Positions 9,556-19,582 of a stretch of DNA of 64,000 bases are shown piece by piece. Every line of letters starts with the position of its first letter. Positions within the stretch are counted from its first letter, which is position 1. The stretch covers positions 119,290 to 183,289 of the forward strand of contig JAHDVF020001221.1 in the NCBI GenBank assembly GCA_022606425.2. Reading direction: 5' to 3'. Source of the stretch: Lepidostoma basale. Lineage: Eukaryota; Arthropoda; Insecta; Trichoptera; Lepidostomatidae. The notes beneath the pieces were generated by a model. That model worked only from the letters and a program-made list of their open reading frames with translations, was not told the origin of the DNA and searched no databases. A program made the position numbers and the translations under genes.

Positions 9556-9797
9556 ACGTTAACGATGTAAATGGAACCAGAAATAGAGGAAGATCGAGGA
9601 AAACGTGGCACGATCAAATAAATCAAATATTGAATGTCGGCCATGTGAGGAGTCAGAGAAATCGACGCGCGTGCGTGACACGATGTATGAATGTTGAGGA
9701 ATCGAGAGAAATTTGTCAGGAAAGAAAAGTGTGGCAGTCCATTCTTTCTGCCTACGCCTTCGGGGAGACGGCGTGATGGTTAGTTAGTTAGTTAGTT
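9556..9797 (+). mobile_element. RTE-A 3' terminus of the A/B/A mosaic
   Basis: NGTRNRGRSRKTWHDQINQI (A-type, not the B-type GVRSRGRPRK), NVGHVRSQRNRRACVTRCMN, the SILSAYAFGETA-stop end and a GTTA tail (9776-9797). The carboxy-terminal open frame 9540-9776 is intact. Confidence 0.88.
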
Positions 9798-10185
9798 TTA
9801 TGTATTAATTTAATTTTCCTTCTGTAATATTACGCTTTCCCGCTGCAGTATCCATTCGCCTGTCTTAAGTCTTTCCTCGCAAAGCGGCTGTCCCCGCAAG
9901 AGCCGGCCGCCTCAAACTTTACCAATAAATTCCCGGTTAAGCTCGTTAAAAAGTTCACCGACGCCATTTTAATTGCCGAAACAGCGGTTAAGTGTAATCC
10001 GGCCCTTATTTACGATACGCTTCATATTCGGGGTCGCTCAAACGCCCGTACTTGCTCCCACCCTGGCGTTGGACCGTAGACCGTTGACTCATCAAAACGA
10101 CCGAATGTGAATTTCTTGTAGTCTAAATGCGTAAAGTTAAATGTGAAATATTTATATGCATTAATACACATATCACACAGTAATG
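9798..10185. other. single-copy spacer with a GC-richer core
   Basis: The part at about 9835-10075 is clearly less AT-rich than its surroundings and stays open for about 80 codons on the plus strand. It resembles no family I know and has no start or splice context, so I do not call a gene. Confidence 0.4.
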
Positions 10186-10189
10186 ACCA

Positions 10190-10530
10190 AACAAGTTTTA
10201 AGAACTTCCGAAATGAAGACACTGAGGACCATAGCAGGCAGGACACTGAGAGATCGCGTGAGGAACACCAGAATAAGAGAGATATGTGAGGTTGAGAATA
10301 TTATGAGATGGAGCAGACAGCGAAAAAGGGACTGGTACGGTCATGTTCAAATAATGGACACCACCAGACTCAGGGGATACTCACTACCAATATAGGGATA
10401 TTGCATTGCATAATCAGCCTCATAGGACTCGTTCTCGTGGAAGAGCTCCTAAAATATGGAAGAACAGCTGGGAATCTACCTCACAGGAGGAGTAACACTC
10501 TGGAGAACAGACCACATACATCTACAATAA
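10190..10530 (+). mobile_element. LINE-D fragment fused to an RTE-A end
   Basis: LRTIAGRTLRDRVRNTRIRE, ICEVENIMRWSRQRKRDWYG, HVQIMD, RGRAPKIWKNSW, then the D-type end in which GAA repeats would follow. At about 10530 it changes to RTE-A without a GAA tail. Confidence 0.78.
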
Positions 10531-10737
10531 GGAAGAACGTGGCACGATCAAATAAATCAAATATTTAATGTCGGCCACGTGAGGAGTCAGAGAAATCGAC
10601 GCGCGTGCATGACACGATGTATGAATGTTGAGGAAGCGAGAGAAATATGTCAGGAAAGAAAAGTGTGGCAGTCCATTATTTCTGCTTAACCCTTCGGGGA
10701 GATGGCGTGATGGTTAGTTAGTTTAGTTATTGTTGTA
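10531..10737 (+). mobile_element. RTE-A 3' terminus
   Basis: TWHDQINQIFNVGHVRSQRN, MNVEEAREICQERKVWQSII, a stop and a short GTTA tail. It lacks everything upstream of the WHDQI block. Confidence 0.85.
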
Positions 10738-10739
10738 TA

Positions 10740-10900
10740 TAATCATGTTTGCCACCCCTGATCTGTATATATATAAAGGAGTAGGTTTGTAACAGTGTCA
10801 CCAGTCTGTTGATGCCAGCGAGACAAGTGGACGTAGTTAAAAACATCGTTTTATTTAAATATTATTAAAATGAACTTCTATCAAAAGATTTCAGTCAAAT
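10740..10900 (+). mobile_element. Q-family repeat
   Basis: Shares ATCATGTTTGC, a TATATAAAGGA block, GATGCCAGCGAG, a GTAGTTAAAAACATCGTTTT block and GATTTCAGTCAAAT with 22500-22710. In other copies the centre reads GCGAAACCGGTCGCTGTCG. Non-coding. Confidence 0.7.
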
Positions 10901-11336
10901 CATTTAACTGTATTTTTTGGTTTATTTTTGTATAGTTGTATATGTTTTCAAACCAACTCCCCTTGTATTCTGTGAAATTTTATACAAAGGATAACTTAAC
11001 AAACATGTATTCTTCTTCAACTGATCTATTTCCGTTTGATATCCAATACCAATTACCGGTTGGGCCTAGACTGTGTTCTGAAATATCGAGGGCACGGGCT
11101 GAGCAGGAATTTGGTAGACACAAATAATATGAATTAAAAAGATTCGCATTTTGAACCCTTAATTTTTATAAATATCATTTTGAAATGAAATTTTTAACAC
11201 TTCATAAATCCACTTGTGATATCTGCTTACAAGGAGGTCAGGACATTGATTTAGGGAATGAGGCTTACAAGAAAAGAGAGAGATATAGATATACCTTTAA
11301 AATAAATCAGCAATTTGTGTACATGGGGGTCTGATC
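10901..11336. other. AT-rich spacer, nothing recognised
   Basis: A 63-codon open frame at 10936-11127 has no recognisable motif. No repeat family seen. Confidence 0.4.
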
Positions 11337-11755
11337 CCTGATAAAGGAAATAAGGTTTAGAAGAAGAGAGACATTACAGAGAGAGAAAAGAGACATAAGA
11401 GAGATAGAAATAGAGTTACAAGATAGAGAAAAATAGAGACTTAAGAGAAAGATAAAATGAGACATTAGAGAGAGAGAATAGACACATAAAAGAGAGAAAT
11501 AGAGACAGTAGAGAGATAGGGAGAGAGAGAGAAATAGAGACAATAGAGAGAGAGGGAGAGAGAGAGAGAAATAGAGACAATAGAGAGAGAGGGAGAGAGA
11601 GAAATAGAGACAATAGAGAGAAAGAGGGAGAAAGAGAGAGAGAGAGAGAAATAGAGAGAGAGGGAGAGGGAGAGACATGGAGATATAAGAGAGAGAAATA
11701 AATATAGTCACAAAAGAGATAGAGAAATTAAAAGAGAGATATACCTTGAAAGCAA
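11337..11755. repeat. GA-rich microsatellite/minisatellite
   Basis: Irregular runs of GAGAGA with an interspersed GAGAAATAGAGACAATAGAG unit. The minus-strand open frames are low-complexity Ser/Leu products of the repeat, not genes. Confidence 0.92.
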
Positions 11756-11846
11756 ATCAGGAATTGGCTGTACGACCTAAGATGTTTGGGAATAATTCAT
11801 TGAAAAAGAGAGAAATACAGAAAGAAAGAAAGAGGCACTATAAGTT

Positions 11847-12405
11847 GTCATCGCAAACAAAAACCTATCCAAAAAAGCTAGAATGGCAGTGCACAATGGT
11901 GTTCTTCTACCGACCCTTATGTATGGAAGCGAAGCATGGAACTGGCAAAGGAATGATGAAAGTAGAATAAATGCAGTAGAAATGAGATCTCTTAGACGAA
12001 TGTGTGGATATTCTGTGTATGATAGAGTGTCGAATGAAAATATAAGAAATGAATGCGGTGCGAATGATGGTGTCATGAACAAAATAATGAAAGGATCATT
12101 AAGATGGTTTGGACATATGGAAAGAATGAATGAAGAAAGAATGGTAAAAAAATTTATATGTTAATGATGTAAATGGAACCAGAAATAGAGGAAGACCGAG
12201 GAAAACGTGGCACGATCAAATAAATCGAATATTGAATGTCGGCCATGTGAGGAGTCAGAGAAATCGACGCGCGTGCATGACACGATGTATGAATGTTGAG
12301 GAAGCGAGAGAAATATGTCAGGAAAGAAAGGTGTGGCAGTCCATTCTTTCTGCCTACCCCTTCGGGGAGACGGCGTGATGGTTAGTTAGTTAGTTAGTTA
12401 AGAAA
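11847..12405 (+). mobile_element. RTE-A 3' end, well preserved
   Basis: VVIANKNLSKKARMAVHNGV-type start, MYGSEAWNWQRNDESRINAV, MCGYSVYDRVSNENIRNECG, MNKIMKGSLRWFGHMERMNE; a frameshift in the KKF-YVNDVNG run at about 12150; then GTRNRGRPRKTWHDQIN to SAYPFGETA-stop and a GTTA tail (12378-12402). Confidence 0.92.
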
Positions 12406-12950
12406 GAGGCCTTAAAAACAAATTTGGATTAACATTTTAGTAAAAAAACAATGTTTTGATTGATAAAATGTCACAATAACATGGTAATTTTTCACAGTAA
12501 GAGAGAGAAATGTTCGATGTCGATCTATCATTGCGCATTTTGGAGCAAGCGATCTCTGATGATAACCCTTGTTAAGCCGGCGTCGTTTGTACATGGTTTT
12601 ATACTTGGGTACTTTTTTTACTTTTTATTCTAATCTGACCTTCGATTCTATTAACTTTTCGTTCATCTATGCCACCGGTGAAAATTCGCCACTACGCCAC
12701 CGAAAAACGAAGGTATTCTTGAAAATAAGTTATAAATATAAATGAGGGTTATTTGAAACTCTCCCCTCTGCGGGGTGGATTAGGAAACCACGTGCATACA
12801 AATCATGGAAGGCATTCGATTATGCTGACCCCAATTTTGTTAAACCTTTTTTCAATAGTAAATTATCTATTATATTCTCGTATCTATGGTCTGGAGCTTA
12901 AAAGTCGTTCTAAATGATTTTCTTCCCATTGTTTGGCTCTAGTGGACAGA
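12406..12950. other. single-copy spacer
   Basis: No known repeat or gene. Mixed composition, slightly less AT-rich near 12530-12590 and 12660-12790. Confidence 0.4.
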
Positions 12951-12952
12951 TT

Positions 12953-13080
12953 TCTTCTTCTTCTTTAAGTTCCCCCAACCCAGACAGGGACTTCGGCGAA
13001 CCTGATCCTGTCCTGCGCCGCTCGGAACAGCTCCCCCACACTTCGGATGCCGGTCCACTCTCTTACGTTTCGCTAACAGA
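12953..13080 (-). mobile_element. LINE-G 3' end with GAA tail
   Basis: The minus strand reads REWTGIRSVGELFRAAQDR-like sequence, then a PVWVGGT-like end and GAA repeats (12953-12965 as CTT on plus). Confidence 0.72.
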
Positions 13081-13099
13081 TTAAAAATAATTAAGTTTA

Positions 13100-13472
13100 A
13101 ATAATTGCGTAGATTTGTTTTTGTACACAACAGGTCGTTAGAACGTTCCAATTACTGTATACAATTTGTTTGTAGCTATTATATCGATTCTCATTAAATG
13201 TAGCTAATCTATCACTTTTTTTGGCAAGTGAATTCCACCCCAGACCAATGATATTGTCACCAATGACACCAGTGACCAATGACAAAACTGACGTTTTCAT
13301 TCGTATTAATTATTTAATATGGAGTTTTACACCATTGTTCAAGAAACAATAAATGACTTCTACACCAAACCAAAGACAGTGTGACAATCACACTGCCATC
13401 GCCGCGAATCGAACCCGGGACCTTCGGTATGGCTGTCAAAGCCCTAACCACTCTTCCACGAAGGTAGATACA
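13100..13472 (-). mobile_element. SINE-S copy split by an R repeat
   Basis: The tRNA-like head (about 13470-13400, minus strand) has box A-like GGAAGAGTGGTTAGGGC and box B GGTTCGATTCGC. It is followed by the conserved GTGTGATTGTCACACTGTC hairpin. The body is interrupted at 13290-13356 by an R-family repeat (ATTGTTTCTTGAACAATGG) and resumes with GGTGGAATTCAC and the GTATACAGTAATT end. Confidence 0.82.
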
Positions 13473-13502
13473 ACTTTCACAGCTGATAGCAACAGTTTTA
13501 TT

Positions 13503-13637
13503 GGGATCTTGGGAAGCTCTGTGTAACTCGTCTTTCTGGACCGACGTTTCGGAGATGGTTACACTCTCCATCTTCAAGGTGGTTCTCTCCGAAACGTCGG
13601 TCGAGAAATACGAGTTATACGGATTTTCCAAGATCCA
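13503..13637. repeat. fold-back (hairpin) repeat 1
   Basis: Left arm 13503-13555 pairs with 13586-13637 with few mismatches. The paired core is GACCGACGTTTCGGAGA against TCTCCGAAACGTCGGTC. The loop contains CTCCATCTTCAAGG. This is the same GAAGATG / CCGAAAC arrangement that other short repeats here carry. Confidence 0.88.
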
Positions 13638-13658
13638 AAAAAATATATAATTAAGTTT

Positions 13659-13823
13659 CACAATTTCTTTTTATTCACTGAGAGAGTCACGACAGCTGTT
13701 TCACCAACCGATGTTGGCATCATAAGGTGTTACAATAAACTGTTTATTGTAACACCTGATGATGCCAACATCGGTTGGCGAAACCGCTGTCGCGACACTC
13801 TCGTTGAATAAAAAGAAATTGTG
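13659..13823. repeat. fold-back repeat 2, nearly perfect
   Basis: Arms 13659-13740 and 13742-13823 are nearly perfect reverse complements meeting at ACAATAAACTGTTTATTGT, so there is essentially no loop. The core ACCAACCGATGTTGGCATCA is repeated in inverse. DNA like this is usually unstable in cloning. Confidence 0.93.
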
Positions 13824-13979
13824 ATATTCTAGCAGTGTTTTAAGTTTTAACAGTAATAATGTTGAAGTATCATAGTGTTTCTGCCAAAACAATGGACTAT
13901 ATAATTAAGTTGGTTTAAAATAAGACTTTATATACGTAGAACAATTCAAAGATTTTTTATAAACTGTCGATTCCTCATC

Positions 13980-14122
13980 ATTCATACATCGTGTCATGCA
14001 TGCACGTCGATTTCTCCGACTCCTCACGTGGCTGACATTCAATATTTGATAAATATTTTATAGTACCACGTTTTCCTCGGTCTTCCTCTATTTCTAGTTC
14101 CATGAACATTGTTAACATATTT
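13980..14122 (-). mobile_element. RTE-A fragment
   Basis: The minus strand reads VNNVHGTRNRGRPRKTW-like sequence (degenerate), INVSHVRSRRNRRACMHDTM and MNDEE. It lacks the final part and tail. Confidence 0.78.
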
Positions 14123-14230
14123 TTTTTTAAATATAAAACATTTATATCGTTCTCCCGATGATGTAAAAGCCTTCGAAACACGTCGAGTAAAATAAACTTA
14201 AAAGTGAAAAGAAAAAATATTGTTTTGCTC
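14123..14230 (+). mobile_element. T-family repeat, partial
   Basis: CCCGATGATGTAAAAGCCTT, CGAAACACGTCGAG and AACTTAAAAGTGAAAAG match the loop and right arm of the MITE at 900-1046. Confidence 0.65.
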
Positions 14231-15555
14231 TGGCGCTTCTAAAATCACACATCCGCTCCTGTTTTATAAAGCAATTTATAAGTTGGTTCTATTTCAATGG
14301 TGTAGGTTGTATTTGGCATCGGGGGTATTATTAAAATGTACTTTACCCAATTGATTAAAATGTTACCCTTCTCAAAAGCAAAAGTCGGATTAGACTCCCT
14401 GGAAGGGTGCAAAAAATATGTATGGACACGAAAATAAGCCCTGTTTTGTGAATTTCGAGGTTTTAGGGCAACTCCGAACAGTTCTTTTGTTTCTGAAGTA
14501 ATTAGGGTGGATACAACGCATAAACACGTGTATGCAATGATACATAAAGGGAAAATTATGTCAGAAAGTTGTGTAGTATTTTACGTTTTTTGTGGTGGTT
14601 CATTAGATGTGTAAAAATGTCAATAATAAGAAGTAATGTTGTTATCTGAAATTTCATGGTTGGAGTTCATTTTAAATAATGAAAAAAATAAAAAAAACAT
14701 CTGAGATGAAGGTCCTAAGAACGGGAAAAACATAACGTATTCTTATGTCTGTAACGCAGATATATTCGTGTGAAAGTTGTCAGTCCAGAAAGTGTCAGTC
14801 TGCCGAGATCCTCGCTGAGGTAGAGTCCGTTCACGACAGGGAGATCGTTTGCAATAGTATGAATGACATTGCGTTTACAAAAAATCTAGACGCTATTTTA
14901 ATTTTATTTTTTTATGATTGGAAAACCAAAAAAAAAATTTCAATCGTATAATTAAGCATTGAAATAAATAAACATGTTTTTATTAACAATAACGCTATCG
15001 GCTTAGTTGTAATAATTATCAAAATTAAGTTCATTAAAATTATAATTTGCTTCTTAATTTTTTCTACTAATAATAATAATGATACTTTTTTTTCCTTAAT
15101 TGTTTTTTATTATTACAAAATTTGATCCTTGCAGGTGTTTATCTCTAGTATATTATAAAATATCTTTCTGGATTATGTATTTAAACTGTACAGAGCTGAC
15201 TCAGTCAATATGGGATTAATCAATAATAAATATAATATTTCAAAAATACTCCTGCAAAACGAGTATTTTTAGAATCACAGAGTATACGAGATGCCAAATA
15301 CGTGCGGTTCCCTCCATGTCTCGGAACGTACTGACGCCGCGCGGCTCATGTGACTCGGCAACCAATCAAATTGCAAAAAATATCACCGCACTCATACATC
15401 GATACGAGATCTTCAATTTGTGAATGAACTCTACCCGTAGAGATATAAGACCAACGAGTTCAGGACAATCAAAAACGAATTAAAAAAATTGTACAACAGT
15501 ATTATCCAGACATTTGATAATGGTCTTAATAAATGTCTGATTTGATAGTGGCTTA
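14231..15555. other. 1.3-kb single-copy AT-rich stretch
   Basis: No repeat family or protein similarity seen. A GC-richer patch at about 15290-15420 contains ACGCCGCGCGGC and CGGCAACCAATCAAATTG (a CCAAT word). This could be an old promoter-like island but nothing further supports it. Confidence 0.4.
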
Positions 15556-15559
15556 GCAG

Positions 15560-15775
15560 ACATACAACGACCTTCGTGACAGAGCTGCAAGAGCTGTTTC
15601 TGCCACAAAGAAGGTTACGGATTCGTTTCCCGGCGATGGCATTGTGATTGTCATACTGTCTTTGGACTGATTAGTTACCTATTAAATGTCATGAAAATTA
15701 ATATGATAGCTATACCCTTTACATGGATTTAGTTCGCGCTGTAATATAATAATAAAATAATAATAATCATATCAG
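15560..15775 (+). mobile_element. SINE-S copy
   Basis: Head ACGACCTTCGTGACAGAGCT, degraded box B (GGATTCGTTTCCCGGC), ATTGTGATTGTCATACTGTC hairpin, the CATGAAAATTAATATGATAG body and an AAT-rich tail. Confidence 0.8.
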
Positions 15776-16189
15776 AAAATATGTTATTATTTATTATTAT
15801 AAATCTCGGCAGGTGATTCAAGATAGATGTAGCGGTCTATTCTCTTTCCATAGTCTTCCTGGGGAACTGCGTAATAGTTATTTCACCAATTAGGTGTTAA
15901 AAAAAATTATATTAATTTTCAATTCAAAAAGTTTATTGTATTAATTAAAAAGTTTTCTTTCAAATGAATCCAATTAGCAGTTTCTACGTGTCTGATATTG
16001 TATTAATTAAAAATTCAAATTAAATTTGGAATAGGATCAACCAATCATTTTGTTCTATAACTTTAATTAGTAAAAAAATGCAAATTAGAAATACCTTAAA
16101 TTATTTCACAATAAGATGTCACGACTTTCCAATTTCATTATTATAAAGTTTTATGAATTAAACTCTTTTATTGTCCATAGATATGTATT
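15776..16189. other. AT-rich spacer
   Basis: No recognised feature. Confidence 0.4.
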
Positions 16190-16386
16190 TATTAATGCTG
16201 GTCCAGAGAAGGCAACGGGAAACCACTCTGGTCACCTTTTCCCAGGAATCACTATGGCGAAAAAGAGTGGACAAGAATAACAAGAGTTCAGAAAAACTAT
16301 TCCAAATGGCGCAGAATTGAAATGCCTTTGCTGTAGTGATCGCCAACGTTAGGGGGACCTGACACGGCACCGAAAGAAGAAGAAGA
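16190..16386 (+). mobile_element. LINE-G-like 3' end with GAA tail
   Basis: Reads KEWTRITRVQKNYSKWRR, then VIANVR-GDLTRHRKKKK-type end and GAA repeats (16372-16386). Very similar to 8413-8606. Upstream, EKATGNHSGHLFPGITM comes from the same element. Confidence 0.68.
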
Positions 16387-16428
16387 TTATTGTTGGTATT
16401 AAATCTAATTTTTATATTTTTTTTTATT

Positions 16429-16613
16429 TAAAAAAAAAAGACTAATACAAAGGATTTAAATCAATGAAATTAGAATTTATTTTTACAATCTTCAATGTGA
16501 GCAGAAAATAGCTCATTATTATGAAGAAGAAATCTGGTCGTGTCCAGGCTTGAACCCAAGTCCCCTGGATCAGGAGCCAAGCGTTCTATCCCCTATACCA
16601 CCACCCGATTAGA
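16429..16613 (-). mobile_element. SINE-Arg, second copy
   Basis: Minus-strand copy of 2230-2405: head with box A (16613 side), box B GGTTCAAGCC, GACACGACCAGATTTCTTCT and an A-rich tail at 16429-16440. The D-arm reads TATAGGGGATAG where the other copy has CTAGTGGATAG. Confidence 0.8.
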
Positions 16614-16614
16614 C

Positions 16615-16762
16615 AAATGTCCTGGCTGCGAAACGTGAGGGAGTGGACTGGCATCCGAAGTGTGGAGGAGCTGTTCCGAACGGCGCAGGACAGGGATAGG
16701 TTCGACGAGGTGATCGCTAACGTTGGGGGGACCCGACAGGGCACTTGAAGAAGAAGAAGAAT
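16615..16762 (+). mobile_element. LINE-G 3' end, intact frame
   Basis: RQMSWLRNVREWTGIRSVEE, LFRTAQDRDRFDEVIANVGG, TRQGT-stop, then GAA repeats (16750-16762). Abuts the SINE-Arg copy. Confidence 0.82.
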
Positions 16763-16782
16763 AAATATTGTATTATATAATA

Positions 16783-17168
16783 TGGTGTTCTTCTACCGAC
16801 CGTTATGTATGGAACCGAAGCATGGAACTGGCAAAAGAAGGATAAAAGTAGAATAAATGCAGTAAAAATGAGATCTCTTAGACGAATGTGTGGATACTCT
16901 GTGTATGATAGTGTCGTATAAAAATATAAGAATCGAATGCGGTGCGAATGATGGTGTTATAAACAAAATATTGAAAGGATCATTAAGATGGTTTAGACAT
17001 CAAACATTGAATGTCGGCCACGTGAGGAGTCAGAGAAATCGACGCACGTGCATGACACGATGTGTGAATGTTGAGGAAGTTAGAGAAATATGTCAGGAAT
17101 GAAAAGTGTGGCAGTTCATTCATTCTGTCTACCCTTTCGGGGAGACGGCGTGATGGTTAGTTAGTTAT
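16783..17168 (+). mobile_element. RTE-A 3' end with internal deletion
   Basis: MYGTEAWNWQKKDKSRINAV, RMCGYSVYDS, RIECGANDGVINKILKGSLR, WFRHQ, then a jump of about 100 bp directly to NVGHVRSQRNRRTCMTRCVN, VEEVREICQE and a GTTA tail. Confidence 0.85.
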
Positions 17169-17189
17169 TTAGTTAATATTAGCATAGTT

Positions 17190-17412
17190 ATGTGTATGTT
17201 AACGATGTAAATGGAACTATCGTAGAAATAGAGGAAGACCAATGATAACGTGGCACGATTAAATAGATAAAAAATTGAGTGTCGCCCACGTGAGGAGCCG
17301 GAGAAATCGACAGGCATGCATAAATGTTGAGGACGTTGATAGAACAGTGTGGCAGTCCATTTTTCCTGCCTACCCCTTCGGGGAGACTATGTGATGGTTA
17401 GTTAGTGAGTTT
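17190..17412 (+). mobile_element. RTE-A 3' terminus
   Basis: VNDVNGT..RNRGRPMITWHD, VAHVRSRRNRQAC, WQSIFPAYPFGETM-like end and a GTTA tail. Independent of the copy just upstream. Confidence 0.78.
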
Positions 17413-17579
17413 TGTAATGCATAGAATATTTTGAAAAAAGATTCACTTAATAAAAAATATTTTAATTTATTCCACTTATTCTTACAGAAAACAAACTGTT
17501 TTTATAACCCTTACGAAGGTTTGGCAAGAACGAAACCGGTTGGTTTGACAAAATAAAATAAAATATACATGAGTTAATC

Positions 17580-17712
17580 AAATGATTTTACTGAAATCTC
17601 TTAATTTAACGATGTTTTTTTAACTACTTACACTTTTGTCTTTATTTCGACAGCGACCGGTTTCGCCAGGCTCGCTGGCATCGACAGACTGGCCAGACCA
17701 GTTAATTTTATA
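17580..17712 (-). mobile_element. Q-family repeat
   Basis: CAGCGACCGGTTTCGCCAGG, a GCTGGCATCGACAGACTGG block, and an AACGATGTTTTTTTAACTAC block upstream. Inverse of the Q orientation at 10740-10900. Confidence 0.72.
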
Positions 17713-17747
17713 TTTTTATTTTATAAAGCTTTTTAATAATATTTTTT

Positions 17748-18140
17748 GAATGTATACGAATACTGGATTTTACCCATTGCGGGTTATCAATTCATGATTT
17801 AATTGTGTCTCAATAAAGACGAAGACTCAAATTGGAAACTGAATATGGTTGATCAAGGTGTTTACAGGACTTATGACCTGTTATTGGTTGGGTTAAGTGC
17901 ACACTTTATGTAATTACAACATTCCCCATTCCACATTTCTTATGACCATGTCTGACAAATTTTTAGAAGTTGTATATACTCGTATGTTAAAGTCCAACGC
18001 CAGAATTTACATGTCAGTTTTAATGCGCTATCTATGAAGATTTTGATTATATATATGTTAATCTCTATGATCCTTGATCAACCATATTCAGTTTCCAATT
18101 TGCATCTTCGTCTCTATTGAGATACAATTAAATCATGAAC
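17748..18140. mobile_element. P-family element with inverted ends
   Basis: Left end (17790-17875): a TTCATGATTTAATTGTGTCT block, AATAAAGACGAAG, then GGAAACTGAATATGGTTGAT. The right end (18065-18138) carries the same text as reverse complement (GATCAACCATATTCAGTTTC, then GAGATACAATTAAATCATGA). The inverted ends of about 75-80 bp and the unique middle show a fold-back element about 350 bp long. Confidence 0.85.
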
Positions 18141-18668
18141 TATTTAATAAATTAAAGTGGAACATAAAAAGTGATATTTTTTTATTTCAAATTCAATGTT
18201 ATTATCAATTTTAAATATTAGTATACACGTGTGGAATATATCGCTTTTAATGGGTAGTACAATTATATTTTATCTTCCTTTGTACGACTTATGCCCCACA
18301 AAGGCGCGAGCAGGTACCTACCCGAACCGGTACCTACTCGTATAATGTCGGATGAGGGCGCCCCAGTGCCAATCCGAAATTAATATTGTTCTGCGTAATG
18401 CCAAGTACCTACCCAGGCTCAAAGTGAAATTCGTGTAACAGACGTATAGGCTGGATACGCTGTCAGTCATCAACGCATCAAAACCAAACTGCGGAGCGCA
18501 GATAAGACAGAATTTCCCTGCTTTATTAAGACGTATCAAGTTCGGGTGGAGGCTGATCGCGTTGCCCCGTGACGTCAAATTATAAATTCAAATTTACTAT
18601 TATGAAACTGCTCTTAACACTCGATTTACGGTGCTTCACCCCTAACCCAAAGATCCGGTTAAAACCGT
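18141..18668. other. single-copy spacer with GGTACCTACC words
   Basis: 18305-18420 has several imperfect GGTACCTACC copies in both senses and is GC-richer than its flanks. No gene recognised. Confidence 0.4.
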
Positions 18669-18836
18669 TTTCTTCTTTTTCTTCAGCCTTCAACCCTCCA
18701 CTGCTGGATATTGGACCTCTTCATTTTCTTCCACCCCTCCCTGTCTTGACTCTTGCACATTCAGGTTGTTTGTTGGTCCAGCTATCCGAGCAATATCGTC
18801 AGTCCATCTTTTAGGTGGCTCCATAATTGGTGCTTT
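18669..18836 (-). mobile_element. LINE-H 3' end
   Basis: The minus strand reads APIMEPPKRWTDDIARIAG, GGVEENEEVQYPAVEG-stop and a GAA-rich tail. It matches the GRPPMRWTDDIVK block of LINE-H at 34594-34803. Confidence 0.68.
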
Positions 18837-18933
18837 GCGGTGAGCATTATAACTTCTTACAGGTTTATCTAAAATCATTAAAATAAAATAAAAATATTAC
18901 TTAAATATTCAATCTAGTGCCTGATTGAAGTTT
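18837..18933 (+). repeat. left arm of an inverted repeat around an RTE-A copy
   Basis: GCGGTGAGCATTATAACTTC to TCTAGTGCCTGATTGAAG. Pairs with 19484-19582. Confidence 0.85.
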
Positions 18934-19026
18934 TTTTTATTTTTATATTGAAAAAAAAAAAAACAGCCGGCCTCTATAATTTACTTACGGATTTACAAGG
19001 AAAAATACAGTTAATTTTTTATAAAG

Positions 19027-19459
19027 AATAAACTAACTAACTAACTAACTAACTAACCATCACGCCGTCTCCCCGAAGGGGTAGGCAGAAAGAATGGACT
19101 GCCACACCTTTCTTTCCTGACATATTTCTCTCGCTTCCTCAACATTCATACATCGTGTCATGCACGCGCGTCGATTTCTCTGACTCCTCACATGGCCGAC
19201 ATTCAATATTTGATTTATTTGATCGTGCCACGTTTTCCTTGGTCTTCCTCTATTTCTGGTACCATTTACATCATTTACATATAATTTTTTTACCATTCTT
19301 TCTTCATTCATTCTTTCCATATGTCCAAACCATCTTAATGATCCTTTCATTATTTTGTTCATGACACCATCATTCGCACCGCATTCACTTCTTATATTTT
19401 CATTCGACACTCTATCATACACAGAATATCCACACATTCGTCTAAGAGATCTCATAAAA
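19027..19459 (-). mobile_element. RTE-A 3' end, intact 131-codon frame
   Basis: Uninterrupted from MRSLRRMCGYSVYDRVSNEN through MNKIMKGSLRWFGHMERMNE and NRGRPRKTWHDQINQILNVG to ILSAYPFGETA-stop, with five or six GTTA units (19027-19055 as AACT on plus). It is one of the youngest-looking copies and lies between the two arms of an older inverted repeat. Confidence 0.93.
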
Positions 19460-19483
19460 AATAAAAGTTTTTAAAAAGAAAAA

Positions 19484-19582
19484 AATCCTTCGATCAGGCA
19501 CTAGATTAACTTTTAAAGTAATATTTTTTATTATATTAATGATTTTAGATGAACCTGTAAGAAGTTATAATGGTCACCGCAT
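19484..19582 (-). repeat. right arm of the inverted repeat
   Basis: Reverse complement of 18837-18933 at roughly 85% by eye (GCGGTGACCATTATAACTTC, TCTAAAATCATTAAT). Confidence 0.85.

Noticed and set aside
9828..10075. host coding exon
   Set aside because: Open for about 80 codons with better composition, but no similarity, start or splice sites I can defend.
11307..11711. 134-codon Leu/Ser-rich frame on minus
   Set aside because: Product of a GA microsatellite.
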